A stretch of DNA of 38,508 bases from Caldilineaceae bacterium (GCA_023384455.1 JAHDWH010000031.1:1-38508), one strand, 5' to 3'; positions 1-8,244 are shown, numbered from the stretch's first letter. The notes: generated from the letters alone by a model not told the origin. Translations and numbers: made by a program.

Positions 1-84
1 CGTGAAGACGTGAAACGTGAAGACGTGAAACGTGAAGACGTGAAACGTGAGATCACGTGACGGCACCTCACGTTTCACGTTTCA
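1..84. repeat. GTGAAACGTGA-type tandem repeat with inverted arm
   Basis: Three perfect copies of the 15-bp unit CGTGAAGACGTGAAA run from base 1 to 45, followed by CGTGAG. An opposing arm CCTCACGTTTCACGTTTCA lies at 66-84, so the whole can fold into a hairpin. The same word family recurs at 15980-16031 and, in coding sequence, near 25964-25989. The left end is cut by the window. It lies downstream of the aminotransferase stop. No gene is seen in bases 1-176. Confidence 0.85.
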
Positions 85-176
85 GTTGGTTGGCCGACCG
101 ACTAACGCTTGTGCGTCAGTTCCTGGCTGGTACGGAGTATTCCGTCTGACTGTCATCCCTTCCTCCCTTCCTCCCG

Positions 177-1364
177 TCACCCCATCAAACTCTCCACATT
201 CTCCCGTATTTTCAGAATCGCATTCGCCACGTCGTCCATCTCTTCCGGATCGGCCAGGAGCAGGTTCTGGCCGAGGGCGACGGTCTGCTGGCAGAGCAAT
301 TCCGCATTGGGGCTGGGCGTCACCCGGCTGTGGGGTTCTACCAGGGGCGGCTGCTGGTAGAGCGGGTAGGGATAGACGGCGGAGGCGGGGATGCCCTCGG
401 CGCGCAGGGCGGCGATCACTTTTTCTCTGGGCAGCCCGGCGAAGAGGTCGGCGTCGTAGCGCATCAGAAAAATGTGATGGGCGTGGGCGTCGGCCCGCTC
501 GTCCCAGCGCTGGGGGGTCAGCCCGTCGATCTCTTCCAGAAAGCTGTGCAGACGGCGGGCATTGGACATGCGCCGCTGCAACTGTTCGTCCAGCCGGGCC
601 AGCCCCGCGGAAAGGATGGCCGCCTGCCAGCCGCTCAGCCGCAGATTCGTGCCCAGATTCGGATGCTCGTACCACATCCCATTGCTGCTGCGCCCACAGT
701 TGGCAATGCTCCACATCTTTTCGGCCAAAACCGGGTCGTTTGTCAGCAGCGCGCCCCCTTCCCCCGCGGTCAGGTTTTTGCTGGCCTGGAAGCTGAAAGA
801 GCCGACAGTGCCCTGGGCCCCGATTGGCTTCCCCCTCCAACTGCTGCCGTGGGCGTGGGCTGCATCTTCGATGACCGCCAGTCCGTGGCGGGCAGCCAGG
901 GGTAGCAGCGCATCCAAATCAACGGGCAGGCCGCCGAAGTGGACGGGAATGACGGCTTTGGTGCGCTCAGTGATGGCCGCTTCTACCGCGGGGATGGAGA
1001 GATTCCAGGTATCCAACTCCACATCGGCAAAGACGGGGGTAGCGCCGACGATGCGCACGGCAGAAGCGGTGGCGACAAATGTGTAGGGCGGGACGATCAC
1101 TTCGTCGCCGGGGCCGACGCCCCGGGCGCGCAGGGCCGTTTCCAGGGTCGTTGTGCCGTTGACGGTTGTGACGCAGTGGGCCGCGGCGTGGCGGGCGGCG
1201 AAAGCAGCCTCGAACTCCCGCACGGCGCTGTCGTAGCCGCCCCACTCGCCCCGCTCCAGGACAGCGAGCAGGCCCGTGCGTTCGTTTTCGTCCCACTGGG
1301 GCCAGCGGGGCCAGGCTGCTGTGCGGACAGGTGTGCCGCCGTGGAGGGCAAGAGATTCTGTCAT
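177..1364 (-). CDS. DegT/DnrJ/EryC1/StrS-family PLP aminotransferase
   Basis: This is a 395-residue fold-type I PLP enzyme of the sugar aminotransferase family, whose members usually aminate a keto group on a nucleotide sugar or act in related dehydratase reactions. Visible signatures are the N-terminal LALHGGTPVR, the NGTTTLETAL cofactor-phosphate region, PPYTFVATASA, the VIEDAAHAHG motif with the PLP-ring aspartate, and SFQASKNLTAGEGGAL containing the Schiff-base lysine (K198 in track numbering). Length is normal for the family. The track begins at a TTG two codons upstream. The ATG at 1364 is preferred because AGGAG lies about 10 bases before it. The substrate cannot be read from the sequence. 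The GT2, glycosidase and envelope genes in the window favour a surface-sugar role, but some family members act in other pathways. Confidence 0.93.
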   Translation of the reverse strand: MTESLALHGGTPVRTAAWPRWPQWDENERTGLLAVLERGEWGGYDSAVREFEAAFAARHAAAHCVTTVNGTTTLETALRARGVGPGDEVIVPPYTFVATASAVRIVGATPVFADVELDTWNLSIPAVEAAITERTKAVIPVHFGGLPVDLDALLPLAARHGLAVIEDAAHAHGSSWRGKPIGAQGTVGSFSFQASKNLTAGEGGALLTNDPVLAEKMWSIANCGRSSNGMWYEHPNLGTNLRLSGWQAAILSAGLARLDEQLQRRMSNARRLHSFLEEIDGLTPQRWDERADAHAHHIFLMRYDADLFAGLPREKVIAALRAEGIPASAVYPYPLYQQPPLVEPHSRVTPSPNAELLCQQTVALGQNLLLADPEEMDDVANAILKIRENVESLMG

Positions 1365-1391
1365 TGTCAATCTGCTCCTGTAGGCTGAGAG

Positions 1392-1751
1392 TTAAATGAT
1401 TTCCAGAAAATGCAGGAGGGCGTAAAGGATCACGCCCCCTATCACAATCTGCCAGGCGTTGCCAATCAACCAAGCCAGAGGGCCGATCCGATAGCCCAGA
1501 CTTTCCAGTTTGCTTTTGAGCTGGCCTACAGTCGGTTCGGTCAGACTGCTGCCGTCGGGAAAGACGAGAGTGGGCACGCTTTCGTTGCCGCCGTTGAGGG
1601 CGCGCACCTTCGCCGCGGCCCCGGAGTCACGGCTGATGTCGATATAGTCGTAGGGAATTTTCGCCTGGGCCAGCAGCCCGCGCACGGGCGGGAGTCCTGG
1701 GCAGATGGGCGTTCCGTAGAGCGTAATGGGAGCAGGCGCGGTGGTGTTCAC
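1392..1751 (-). CDS. Glutaredoxin-like protein with C-terminal membrane segment
   Basis: This 119-residue protein has a thioredoxin-fold N-terminal domain: ITLYGTPICPGLPPV, then the cis-proline segment ESVPTLVFPDGS. The active site has only one cysteine; the second position of the usual CxxC is not cysteine (CPGL). This resembles monothiol glutaredoxins or mycoredoxin-like proteins rather than a dithiol enzyme. Residues about 93-117 (LAWLIGNAWQIVIGGVILYALL) form one hydrophobic segment, so the protein is probably tethered to the membrane with the redox domain at the N-terminal side. Its start overlaps the stop of the upstream Rpn-type gene by 4 bases (1748-1751), suggesting translational coupling. 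The partner and redox substrate are unknown. Confidence 0.8.
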   Translation of the reverse strand: MNTTAPAPITLYGTPICPGLPPVRGLLAQAKIPYDYIDISRDSGAAAKVRALNGGNESVPTLVFPDGSSLTEPTVGQLKSKLESLGYRIGPLAWLIGNAWQIVIGGVILYALLHFLEII

Positions 1752-2827
1752 CGGGATTCGCCTTCTTTGCCATTGGGCATACCGACGGTTGGCGCGGAGA
1801 GGGTCAAATCGGTCACAGACTGTGCGGTCAACGCCTGCTCGACAATTGAATCCAGCAAAGTGTGATCTGTGATCAGCCCGATGCGTTCCACAATTGCCTG
1901 GGGCAGTGTGCCAAAGCGGTGGGACAGCAGGCGGAGGAGAAGATCGCGCTTACCCAAAAGTTCTCCTTCCTGTCGCCCTTCTTGTCGCCCTTCTTGTCGC
2001 CCTTCTTGTCGCCCTTCTTGTCGCCCTTCTTGTCGTCCTTCCTGTAATCCTTCGGTGCGGCCTATGCCAAGTCCTTTATCCACCCCCCGTTGCATCGCTT
2101 CCAACTCCAGTCGTTCCCATTTTGTTAATTCAACATCTTGCAGCTCTTCCATCACATTCCCGCCGGCGTCGACCATCACTGCTGTAGGCAAGTAGTAATC
2201 AATCAACTTCAGAAGAAAGAGCTTGTCGCCTTCTGTCAATTCACTTGCCATAACATCGTTCAGAGCGGAAAGCTTAAGAATTGGGCGACGCTCGTCCTGG
2301 ACGTCCATCAGAGCGGCCAATGCGTTCGCGACAGGTTCTTTGTAGGTCATATACTCTTCTCCTTCCAAATCGCGGATTCCTACTTGTCCATATCGAAATG
2401 TCAGTAGTTTCCGCCCAAGCAACATTTCTGTATACTTTACCCATTGCAGCCCGCCGACTCCCGGGCGTAGAACCAGCGCAATGGGAAAAACTGGCTGTTG
2501 GCGCAGCACTCGCAACAACGCATAATACTCGAACATCCGACGGGGAAAATTCTGCTGTGGGTTGGCCTCAATCTCAATGTGGATCAGAATTGTTTCCCGC
2601 TCGCCTTTCCGCGTCTCAACCTCTGCCACAATATCGGTGATACGCAGGATTTGCTCCGGCAGGTTGATGATCAATTCTTTATCCAGAAAGCGCACTTCGT
2701 CGAGTTTCAGACGGCGCGCCTCGCGGGGAAAGAATAGACGCATAAACTGGGGCAAGAACCGATGAAAAAATTCCTTGAAGATGCGGTCATGACCGCTAAT
2801 CGAAGTACTGCCTGTTTGTTCCAACAT
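1748..2827 (-). CDS. Rpn-family PD-(D/E)XK nuclease/transposase-like protein with EGRQ repeats
   Basis: This 359-residue protein matches the Rpn/PDDEXK transposase-like family. The N-terminus has HDRIFKEFFHRFLPQFMRLFF, followed by the nuclease-like core TDIVAEVETRKG...ILIHIEIEANP. Here the usual E-x-Q/K catalytic motif reads E-x-E. A charged low-complexity linker of about six EGRQ units follows. The C-terminal segment (KRDLLLRLLSHRFGTLP onward) resembles DUF4351. The track start at 2884 would overlap the upstream gene by 34 bases. The internal ATG at 2827 matches the family N-terminus and leaves a 23-base gap, so it is preferred. Some Rpn proteins promote RecA-independent recombination or act in phage defence; neither is shown here. 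Confidence 0.85.
   Translation of the reverse strand: MLEQTGSTSISGHDRIFKEFFHRFLPQFMRLFFPREARRLKLDEVRFLDKELIINLPEQILRITDIVAEVETRKGERETILIHIEIEANPQQNFPRRMFEYYALLRVLRQQPVFPIALVLRPGVGGLQWVKYTEMLLGRKLLTFRYGQVGIRDLEGEEYMTYKEPVANALAALMDVQDERRPILKLSALNDVMASELTEGDKLFLLKLIDYYLPTAVMVDAGGNVMEELQDVELTKWERLELEAMQRGVDKGLGIGRTEGLQEGRQEGRQEGRQEGRQEGRQEGRQEGELLGKRDLLLRLLSHRFGTLPQAIVERIGLITDHTLLDSIVEQALTAQSVTDLTLSAPTVGMPNGKEGESR
1965..2049 (-). repeat. In-frame 12-bp tandem repeat (EGRQ array)
   Basis: About seven 12-bp units (plus strand CTTCTTGTCGCC) run head to tail within the Rpn-type gene and encode the EGRQ array. The five central units are essentially identical, which points to recent slippage expansion. 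Because the period is a multiple of three, unit gain or loss changes linker length without breaking the frame. Confidence 0.9.
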
Positions 2828-2850
2828 TTCCGTCTTGCCCCAGTTGTAGC

Positions 2851-4179
2851 CTATGCGTAGACCCGTTCCTGCTCCATCACCCACGGGCTGGTCATCTCGC
2901 CGTCCTCAAAGCTCAGGGGAAGTTCCGCCACAATCGACAGCCGGGGATGGGCCTCCACAATCGCCCGCATACTGGGGCTGACGTAGAAGTCTTCCAGGCT
3001 GAGGGTGTCGCGGATGAAGACAAAGCGGGCCTCGGCGGGCGGCTCGGCACAGATGCGCACGGATGTGTAGAGCGCGGTCTGGTCGCTGGGCATGACCAGG
3101 GGGATGTGGGAACGCTGGGCGCTGAAGATGCCGCTGGTGATGGCATTGGTGTAGGTCGCCACCCAGTCGATCTTTTCGTAGACCCGGGCTGTAGTCACAT
3201 TGGCCAGCCCCAGGCCGCTGATATTGCCGTGGGTCTCTTCGGTCAGGTCGAGGACGGTGATAATCGCCACATCCACATTGCCAAAGCCTTCGGGCTGGCG
3301 GGGAATCCACAGACGGCTGATCACATTTGTGTCCATCCCCGTACCGGAGATATTCTTGCCCAGTTCGCGCACAACCAGAATATCCACTTCGTCAAAGGGG
3401 ATGCGGGCCAGATAGGCTTTGGCCGTTTCCAGATAGTCGGCTTCCTTTTGCGTGCCCACTTCGGACGCATTCAGGCCCACAATCAGGCCTGTGTCTTCGT
3501 AGGCGTTTTCAATCGGACAGATGGCCCCGCGGAAGTTGGTGTTGGTTTCGTAGACCCGGGCTGCCGGTTGCAGATAGCGCTGGAAGTTGCGTCCGCCCCC
3601 CGCGTGCATCATCGCCGCGCCGGCCTGCTTGCCCAGACCGATCACACACATCTTCGACGGGCCGCTCTCCAGATGGCTGCGGAAATCCGTGTGGGGTTTG
3701 ATACGGCTGACCAGAATCGAGTGGTCCGCGTCCACCGAATCTTTGCCCTGGCAGAGGGCGGGGCCATCGGGGATACGCCCGATCTCCACCACTTCCATTG
3801 TGGCCCGCACCTCCACGCCCATTGATGCGGTGGTGATGCCGTAGCCAGCCAGAATCTCCAATTGGCCTTCCACCGTCGCACCGCCGTGGCTGCCCATCGC
3901 CGGCATAATGTGGGGCACCATCCCGGCTGCCTTCAGGTGATCTACCGTCGCCCGCACGATTTTGGCGAGGTTGGCAATACCCCGGCTGCCCGCGCCTACG
4001 GCCACAGTGTCGCCGGGTTTCATCTTTGCCATAATGCCGCTCTCGCGCAACTGCTTGCCCACTTCGGCGTGGATGTCGTGGACCCGGGGGGTGTCGAAGG
4101 TCTGATGCACGGCCAGCACTGTTTCCGGCAGGGGCGCGGGGAAGTCGAGTTTCTTGATTTCGTTGAGAATGTGTTGCAT
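2851..4179 (-). CDS. LarA-like (DUF2088) lactate racemase-domain protein
   Basis: The 442-residue product resembles the LarA/DUF2088 superfamily, whose characterised member is the nickel-pincer-dependent lactate racemase; many relatives have other or unknown 2-hydroxyacid substrates. Recognisable blocks are KPGDTVAVGAGSRGIANLAK, the glycine-rich MPAMGSHGGATVEGQ, the histidine-containing SRIKPHTDFRSHLESGPSK and the following GLGKQAGA. The lysines in the last two blocks are candidates for cofactor attachment, but I cannot align them with certainty. No larB, larC or larE partner is in the window. An AAGG site precedes the ATG at 4179. The true reaction is unknown; 'lactate racemase' should not be assumed. 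It may be transcribed together with the Rpn-type gene 23 bases downstream. Confidence 0.8.
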   Translation of the reverse strand: MQHILNEIKKLDFPAPLPETVLAVHQTFDTPRVHDIHAEVGKQLRESGIMAKMKPGDTVAVGAGSRGIANLAKIVRATVDHLKAAGMVPHIMPAMGSHGGATVEGQLEILAGYGITTASMGVEVRATMEVVEIGRIPDGPALCQGKDSVDADHSILVSRIKPHTDFRSHLESGPSKMCVIGLGKQAGAAMMHAGGGRNFQRYLQPAARVYETNTNFRGAICPIENAYEDTGLIVGLNASEVGTQKEADYLETAKAYLARIPFDEVDILVVRELGKNISGTGMDTNVISRLWIPRQPEGFGNVDVAIITVLDLTEETHGNISGLGLANVTTARVYEKIDWVATYTNAITSGIFSAQRSHIPLVMPSDQTALYTSVRICAEPPAEARFVFIRDTLSLEDFYVSPSMRAIVEAHPRLSIVAELPLSFEDGEMTSPWVMEQERVYA

Positions 4180-4247
4180 AAATTGTCTTTGCCTTTCGTC
4201 TATGTGAGCATAATAACTGCAAAATTGACGCGCAAGCAGCCAGACAA

Positions 4248-4631
4248 TCAGACTGCTGCTTTTGCGGTTGGTGAGAAACGGAGAGCAATGGCATTGGCGC
4301 GCTCTTGAAGACTGGCAATCTGATTGGCCGACAATGGAATTACATCACGGGTCTGCGCATCGACATCGACAGTGCCTACGGTAGCAACCCGCCCCAACCC
4401 ACGAAGCGACAGGTGCATCTGCATTCGCCATACCAATCGTTTTCCCCAGACCAAAACCGGATCATCTGCCTGAATCGACATTGCTACATAACGGCCCAGA
4501 TAGCCGTTTGCCCGGCGTCTGGCCGAATCTGGGGAAACGGAAAGCGTGGCCTCTAAATCGACCGTTGCCTTCAACGTTCGTGGGCCGTCATCAATCCACT
4601 CCATCGGATGTTCATAGAGAATCTGAAGCAT
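4248..4631 (-). CDS. Hypothetical protein, 127 aa
   Basis: I do not recognise this protein. It is soluble, with no membrane segment or signal peptide. It has a beta-rich look (TLKATVDLEATLSV, GRYVAMSIQADDPVLVWG, TVGTVDVDAQTRDVIPLS) and ends in a short helix (NQIASLQERANAIALRF). It has no cysteines. It lies between the dehydrogenase (25 bases upstream) and the LarA-like gene (68 bases downstream), all on the minus strand, so it may belong to the same transcript. No strong ribosome-binding site is visible at the ATG. Confidence 0.6.
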   Translation of the reverse strand: MLQILYEHPMEWIDDGPRTLKATVDLEATLSVSPDSARRRANGYLGRYVAMSIQADDPVLVWGKRLVWRMQMHLSLRGLGRVATVGTVDVDAQTRDVIPLSANQIASLQERANAIALRFSPTAKAAV

Positions 4632-4656
4632 ACATCACTTGCCTATTCCTATTGCC

Positions 4657-5667
4657 CTACGGCTCCAACACCACCTTCACCAGATCACTCTCGCCCTTCG
4701 CCAGTTGACGGAAAATCTCCGATCCCTCGTCCAGGCTGGCGACCCGCTCGATCAGCGGTTCCACATTGAGCCGCCCACCCGCCATTGCTGCGATAGCCGC
4801 GGCAAAGTCCTTCTCATCGAAGCCATAGGTGCCGCGCACGGTCAATTCCCGTGTCACAATCGCCTGCATATCAATCGTAATCGTCTTGGCGCTGTTGCCA
4901 ATCCACGTAATCTGGCCGCCGTTGCGGGTGGCGTCCACGGCCTGCTGTGCGGTGGGGGTGATGCCCACGGCCTCGAAAGCCACATCCACGCCGCCGCCGG
5001 TCATCTCCCGGATCACCTGCACCGCGTCCTGTTCGCCCACATTAATCACCACATCCGCGCCCAATTCCTCGGCCAATTCCAGCCGATGGGCTGAACGGTC
5101 AGTGACAAAAATTTTGCCCGCGCCCTTCACCCGCGCCCAAAGCATCGCCATCAGCCCGATAGGACCCGCGCCGATAATTGCCACTGTCTGCATAGGGTCG
5201 ATGGGGGTGATAGCCGCCGCGTGCAGCGTCACGGCCACGGGTTCGCAGAGCGCGGCCCGCTGCCAACTGAGCTCTTTCGGCTTGCGGAAAAGCTGGGAGG
5301 TACGCACTACAACCTGTTGGGCATAGGCACCGTGCTCGTCCATCCCGGTCATGCGCCGGTGGGGGGAGCGGTTGATGGGGTAGGGGTCCGGGCCGGTCGC
5401 CACGGAGTAGAAGGGGATGACCACCACCTCGTCGCCCACACCCCACTCGCGCACCCCTTCGCCCAGGCCAGAGATGACCCCGGCAAACTCGTGGCCCATC
5501 ACAACACCCGGCGTGCGCCTGCCTGTGCTGCCCGTATAGCCGTGAACGTCCGAGCCGCAGATGCCGACGGCTTTCACGTCAATCAATACTTTGCCCGGCC
5601 CCGGCATCGGGTCCGCCACATCTTCCACGGGCATTTCCCACGGGCCACGATACATTAATGCTTTCAT
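4657..5667 (-). CDS. Medium-chain alcohol/sorbitol-type dehydrogenase lacking the structural zinc lobe
   Basis: This 336-residue NAD(P)-dependent dehydrogenase belongs to the zinc MDR superfamily (threonine/polyol dehydrogenase branch). The catalytic-zinc ligands are visible: C37 in GICGSD, H59-E60 in MGHEFAG and E142 in LCEPVAV. The Rossmann motif is IIGAGPIGLMAML. Where most zinc MDR enzymes have four structural-zinc cysteines (about residues 85-110), this one has an alternative segment, IPFYSVATGPDPYPINRSPH, without cysteines. It is therefore probably a one-zinc variant. The track start at 5769 adds 34 implausible residues. The ATG at 5667, preceded by AAGGA, matches the family N-terminus MKALMYRGP. 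It is a candidate oxidoreductase for sugar, polyol or hydroxyacid turnover. Confidence 0.92.
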   Translation of the reverse strand: MKALMYRGPWEMPVEDVADPMPGPGKVLIDVKAVGICGSDVHGYTGSTGRRTPGVVMGHEFAGVISGLGEGVREWGVGDEVVVIPFYSVATGPDPYPINRSPHRRMTGMDEHGAYAQQVVVRTSQLFRKPKELSWQRAALCEPVAVTLHAAAITPIDPMQTVAIIGAGPIGLMAMLWARVKGAGKIFVTDRSAHRLELAEELGADVVINVGEQDAVQVIREMTGGGVDVAFEAVGITPTAQQAVDATRNGGQITWIGNSAKTITIDMQAIVTRELTVRGTYGFDEKDFAAAIAAMAGGRLNVEPLIERVASLDEGSEIFRQLAKGESDLVKVVLEP

Positions 5668-5798
5668 CAGATTTCGATTCCTTGTTTGGGGGAAACAGCA
5701 CTCGAGATGTTGAGGGATTGGGGAATTCCGCGCGACGGCCCAATCACTTCCTACCCCAAATGGTGTCATTTTCCGGGCGATTTGTCAATACACGAATT

Positions 5799-7331
5799 CT
5801 ACTCCCCACGCAAGAGCCAATCGTCGCCAGTGGGTGGAGTGAAAAGTGTACCTGCGCCCGCCTCGCTCCACAGGCCCGTGCGTGGATTGTACCAACGGGC
5901 ACGCTTGAGCGTGCGGGTCAAATGCAACGGAGTACCGTCAGGTGTGTAGACGACCACTACACCAGCTTCGCTCTGGGCCGCGGCGATGAAGCGGTTGGGC
6001 TGTGCATCGCCGGGCTGCTCCGCCAACAGGTGCTGGGCCGGGCGCAGGGCAGGCCAATCTATTTCAGCAAAGAAAGAGGCCAAATGGACAACGCCCGTTG
6101 CACCTTCGCTCTGTAAAGCCTCTTGCCAGGTGGGGGCAACCCCGCTGTTGGGGTGATCTGCGGGTACGCCCGCTTCCTCCATCCAGGGCCAGATGCCGTG
6201 ATGACCGTAGGTGACGCCTGCGGTGGGCGAGAGCAGCAGACTCCAGTAGAGTGCCCGCCGCACTTGCTGGGCGCTGAAGGGCTGGCGGGAGTGGTAGGCC
6301 AGATGGTCCTCGTAGTTGGGTTCCTGATTGATCACAGGTTTGACCGGGCTGATGTTCCAGTTGGCCGCGGGCGGGCCGGACTGAAGCCAGCGCAGGTGCT
6401 CGTCCCCGTCGCCGTGGCCGCTCTGGTAGCTGTGGAAGGTCAGCCACTTTTCGTTGCGCAGATCCTCGCCCGGCCAATTGATGCCCCGGGGGTGCATCGT
6501 CACCGGCTGCTCGCCGCTCTCGCCAAAGACGGCCCGCCCGGTCTCAATCCACTTCTGCGCCTGTTCGCCCCGATATTCCCCATCGCCGCCCAGAATCCAG
6601 ATGGGGCGATAGGCCGCGTAACGGGCCACTTCGTATTGGGCCAGGTGTGCGCAATCGGCTGCGGAGAGATAGTGGCCGGGGTCGTGGGGTGTGCAGGCCC
6701 AGACCAGCACCGGCGAGGGCAGCAGCCCGTGGCGCGCGATGGCGGCCAGTTTGTCGTCGATGCGCTGGTAAAAGGCTGGGTTGATGCGAATGTTTTCTGT
6801 GCCGGTAAAAGCCAGTTCCCCGGCTGCGTCCTGGGGGAAGGCGCGCCATTGGGTAATGACTGTCTGGATGGCGGTAAAGCCCTGGCGTCTGCGCTCGGCC
6901 AGGTAGACCTCCCAATCGGCAGCTTTGGCTCTGAGCACCCCATTCCAGGCGGTGTCGGCCAGCCAGAAGAAGGGCGTGCCGTCGGTGTGGACCAGATGCG
7001 TGCCGCTTTGCCCTGCCCGAATGCTGCCGTGACACAGAAGAGGGAGATCGCCGGTGTAGGGCGGCGCGTCAAAGCTACCGACCTGCCCGTGCAGCCCGTC
7101 GTTCGACCCGTCCGTGGAATGGGTGACGAAATGCCACGCCCCTGGGGTTTGGGGCGAAAAACGCACCCGCCAGCTCCGCCCGCCATCCCAAAAGGCAGGA
7201 ACAACGGTTTTCTCATTCTCTGGCCCGGCGAATGTGACGGTGAGGGTCACATCCCGGATGGAATCGGTGTAGGCTGCGGTGCTGGTAAACTCGGCTTCAA
7301 AGACGTACAGGATGGGGTCAAAGGTTTGCAT
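5799..7331 (-). CDS. DUF5060/DUF4038 glycoside hydrolase (apiosidase-like)
   Basis: This 510-residue protein has the three-part layout of DUF4038 glycosidases. An N-terminal beta domain (DUF5060-like) occupies about residues 8-90, with SWRVRFSPQTPGAWHF. A TIM-barrel of the DUF4038/GH140-like type follows, with FFWLADTAWNGVLRA, GFTAIQTVITQW, PIWILGGDGEY and VINQEPNYEDH. A short C-terminal beta domain carries WYNPRTGLWSEAG. The acidic residues in GGDGEY and NQEPNYED are candidate catalytic groups by position only. There is no signal peptide, so it may act in the cytoplasm on imported oligosaccharides. GH140 includes apiosidases of pectin RG-II, but the substrate here is unproven. It is followed by the dehydrogenase 131 bases downstream. 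Confidence 0.85.
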   Translation of the reverse strand: MQTFDPILYVFEAEFTSTAAYTDSIRDVTLTVTFAGPENEKTVVPAFWDGGRSWRVRFSPQTPGAWHFVTHSTDGSNDGLHGQVGSFDAPPYTGDLPLLCHGSIRAGQSGTHLVHTDGTPFFWLADTAWNGVLRAKAADWEVYLAERRRQGFTAIQTVITQWRAFPQDAAGELAFTGTENIRINPAFYQRIDDKLAAIARHGLLPSPVLVWACTPHDPGHYLSAADCAHLAQYEVARYAAYRPIWILGGDGEYRGEQAQKWIETGRAVFGESGEQPVTMHPRGINWPGEDLRNEKWLTFHSYQSGHGDGDEHLRWLQSGPPAANWNISPVKPVINQEPNYEDHLAYHSRQPFSAQQVRRALYWSLLLSPTAGVTYGHHGIWPWMEEAGVPADHPNSGVAPTWQEALQSEGATGVVHLASFFAEIDWPALRPAQHLLAEQPGDAQPNRFIAAAQSEAGVVVVYTPDGTPLHLTRTLKRARWYNPRTGLWSEAGAGTLFTPPTGDDWLLRGE

Positions 7332-7373
7332 AGGGGTTCGTCCTGTTGAAAGGAATCGGTTGTACGAGTTGGA

Positions 7374-8057
7374 TCACTTCCAGTCTCGTTTCATCAGCCG
7401 CATTTTTGTCTGCCAGGCCACCCGCACAAAATTGACGATGTGATGGATGGGCCGGATGTGGCTGGCCTCCCCTGCATAGATCGTGCGAATGGGCGTCCAG
7501 GCCAGATTGTAACCGGCTTCGACGCAACTTACAATCTCCTCCATCTCAAATTCATAGCCGCTCTCCTTCCCCGCCAACAGCCGCTCCATCAGCCGCCGAC
7601 TGGTCAGCCGATAGCCCGATTGGTTGTCCAGAATCCGCGTGTCCATTGCCCAGGAGAAGATGCGAAAGCCTAAATTGTTGCCCAACCAGCGCCAGAAGGG
7701 CATTTTGTCGAAGGAGCGGTGGCCGATAATCAGGTCAGGCTGCGTCCTTTCAAAAAGCGCGGCAAAGGCGGGAATCTCCGCCGGGTCGTGCTGACCATCC
7801 CCGTCCAGAGCAATCACCCCGTCGTATCCATTCTCCAATGCCCAGACAAAGCCCCGGCGCAGAGCCGCGCCTTTGCCCTGATTGGGGTTCTGCACCAGCA
7901 CAACCGCGCCCGCCGCCTCGGCCAGGGACGCAGTTTCGTCCTGCGAACCGTCGTCTACCACCAGCACAGGCAGATGGGACAGACTTTCCGTCACCACCCG
8001 CTGGATGGCGGCGGCTTCGTTATAGGCAGGAATCAGAACGAGCAGATGCAATTTCAA
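7374..8057 (-). CDS. Family 2 glycosyltransferase (polyprenyl-phosphate sugar transferase-like)
   Basis: This 227-residue GT-A enzyme shows LVLIPAYNEAAAI at the N-terminus, VLVVDDGSQDET, the NPNQGKGAALRRGF motif, the metal-binding ALDGDGQHDP (DxD-like) and, further on, DNQSGYRLTSRR, typical of the DPM1/DpgS-like GT2 branch. It has no membrane tail. It probably transfers a sugar to a polyprenyl phosphate or glycolipid precursor. The track start at 8090 is possible. The TTG at 8057 is favoured because GGAG lies six bases before it and translation then begins right at the family's first strand. It is divergent from guaA, and a good promoter sits upstream. Confidence 0.88.
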   Translation of the reverse strand: MKLHLLVLIPAYNEAAAIQRVVTESLSHLPVLVVDDGSQDETASLAEAAGAVVLVQNPNQGKGAALRRGFVWALENGYDGVIALDGDGQHDPAEIPAFAALFERTQPDLIIGHRSFDKMPFWRWLGNNLGFRIFSWAMDTRILDNQSGYRLTSRRLMERLLAGKESGYEFEMEEIVSCVEAGYNLAWTPIRTIYAGEASHIRPIHHIVNFVRVAWQTKMRLMKRDWK

Positions 8058-8082
8058 TAGGGTCTCCACAAAAAGTATACGA

Positions 8083-8244
8083 ATTTGCACGGATACGAAG
8101 GATCGACATAGATTTCTTACACTATAGCGGGTCAGGCAGAACGACGCAAAGAGCGGCTCGTTGTGTGCTGATACCTGTCTGATGGTACACTATTCTTGCT
8201 CTCTGATCCGTGGGAATCTGTTCCATCCGTGCAAATCCGTGTCC
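8083..8244. repeat. Inverted CACGGAT-type repeats flanking the GT2/guaA promoter region
   Basis: The 12-mer ATTTGCACGGAT at 8083-8094 is perfectly inverted as ATCCGTGCAAAT at 8225-8236. The right arm extends over 8206-8244 as a longer CCGTG-rich segment. A related, differently arranged copy (CCACGGATGGACACAG...) is at 24288-24325. The divergent promoter region lies between the two arms. Confidence 0.7.
8121..8149 (-). promoter_or_regulatory. Sigma-70-type promoter for the GT2 gene
   Basis: On the minus strand TTGCGT (8144-8149) and TATAGT (8121-8126) are separated by exactly 17 bases, close to the sigma-70 consensus. The predicted start of transcription would fall around 8113, upstream of both candidate GT2 starts. 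This is motif evidence only. Confidence 0.5.

Noticed and set aside
1965-2049. CRISPR or regulatory tandem repeat
   Set aside because: The 12-bp period keeps the frame and encodes a charged linker within a confidently coding gene.
2947-3825. 292-residue plus-strand ORF
   Set aside because: It is antisense to the LarA-like gene and rich in the H/Q/G/D residues typical of shadow frames.
6123-7349. 408-residue plus-strand ORF
   Set aside because: It is a shadow of the DUF4038 glycosidase in a GC-rich region, with no recognisable domain.
8161-8191. guaA promoter TTGTGT / TACACT
   Set aside because: The 19-base spacer and weak hexamers make it no better than chance in this AT-richer stretch.
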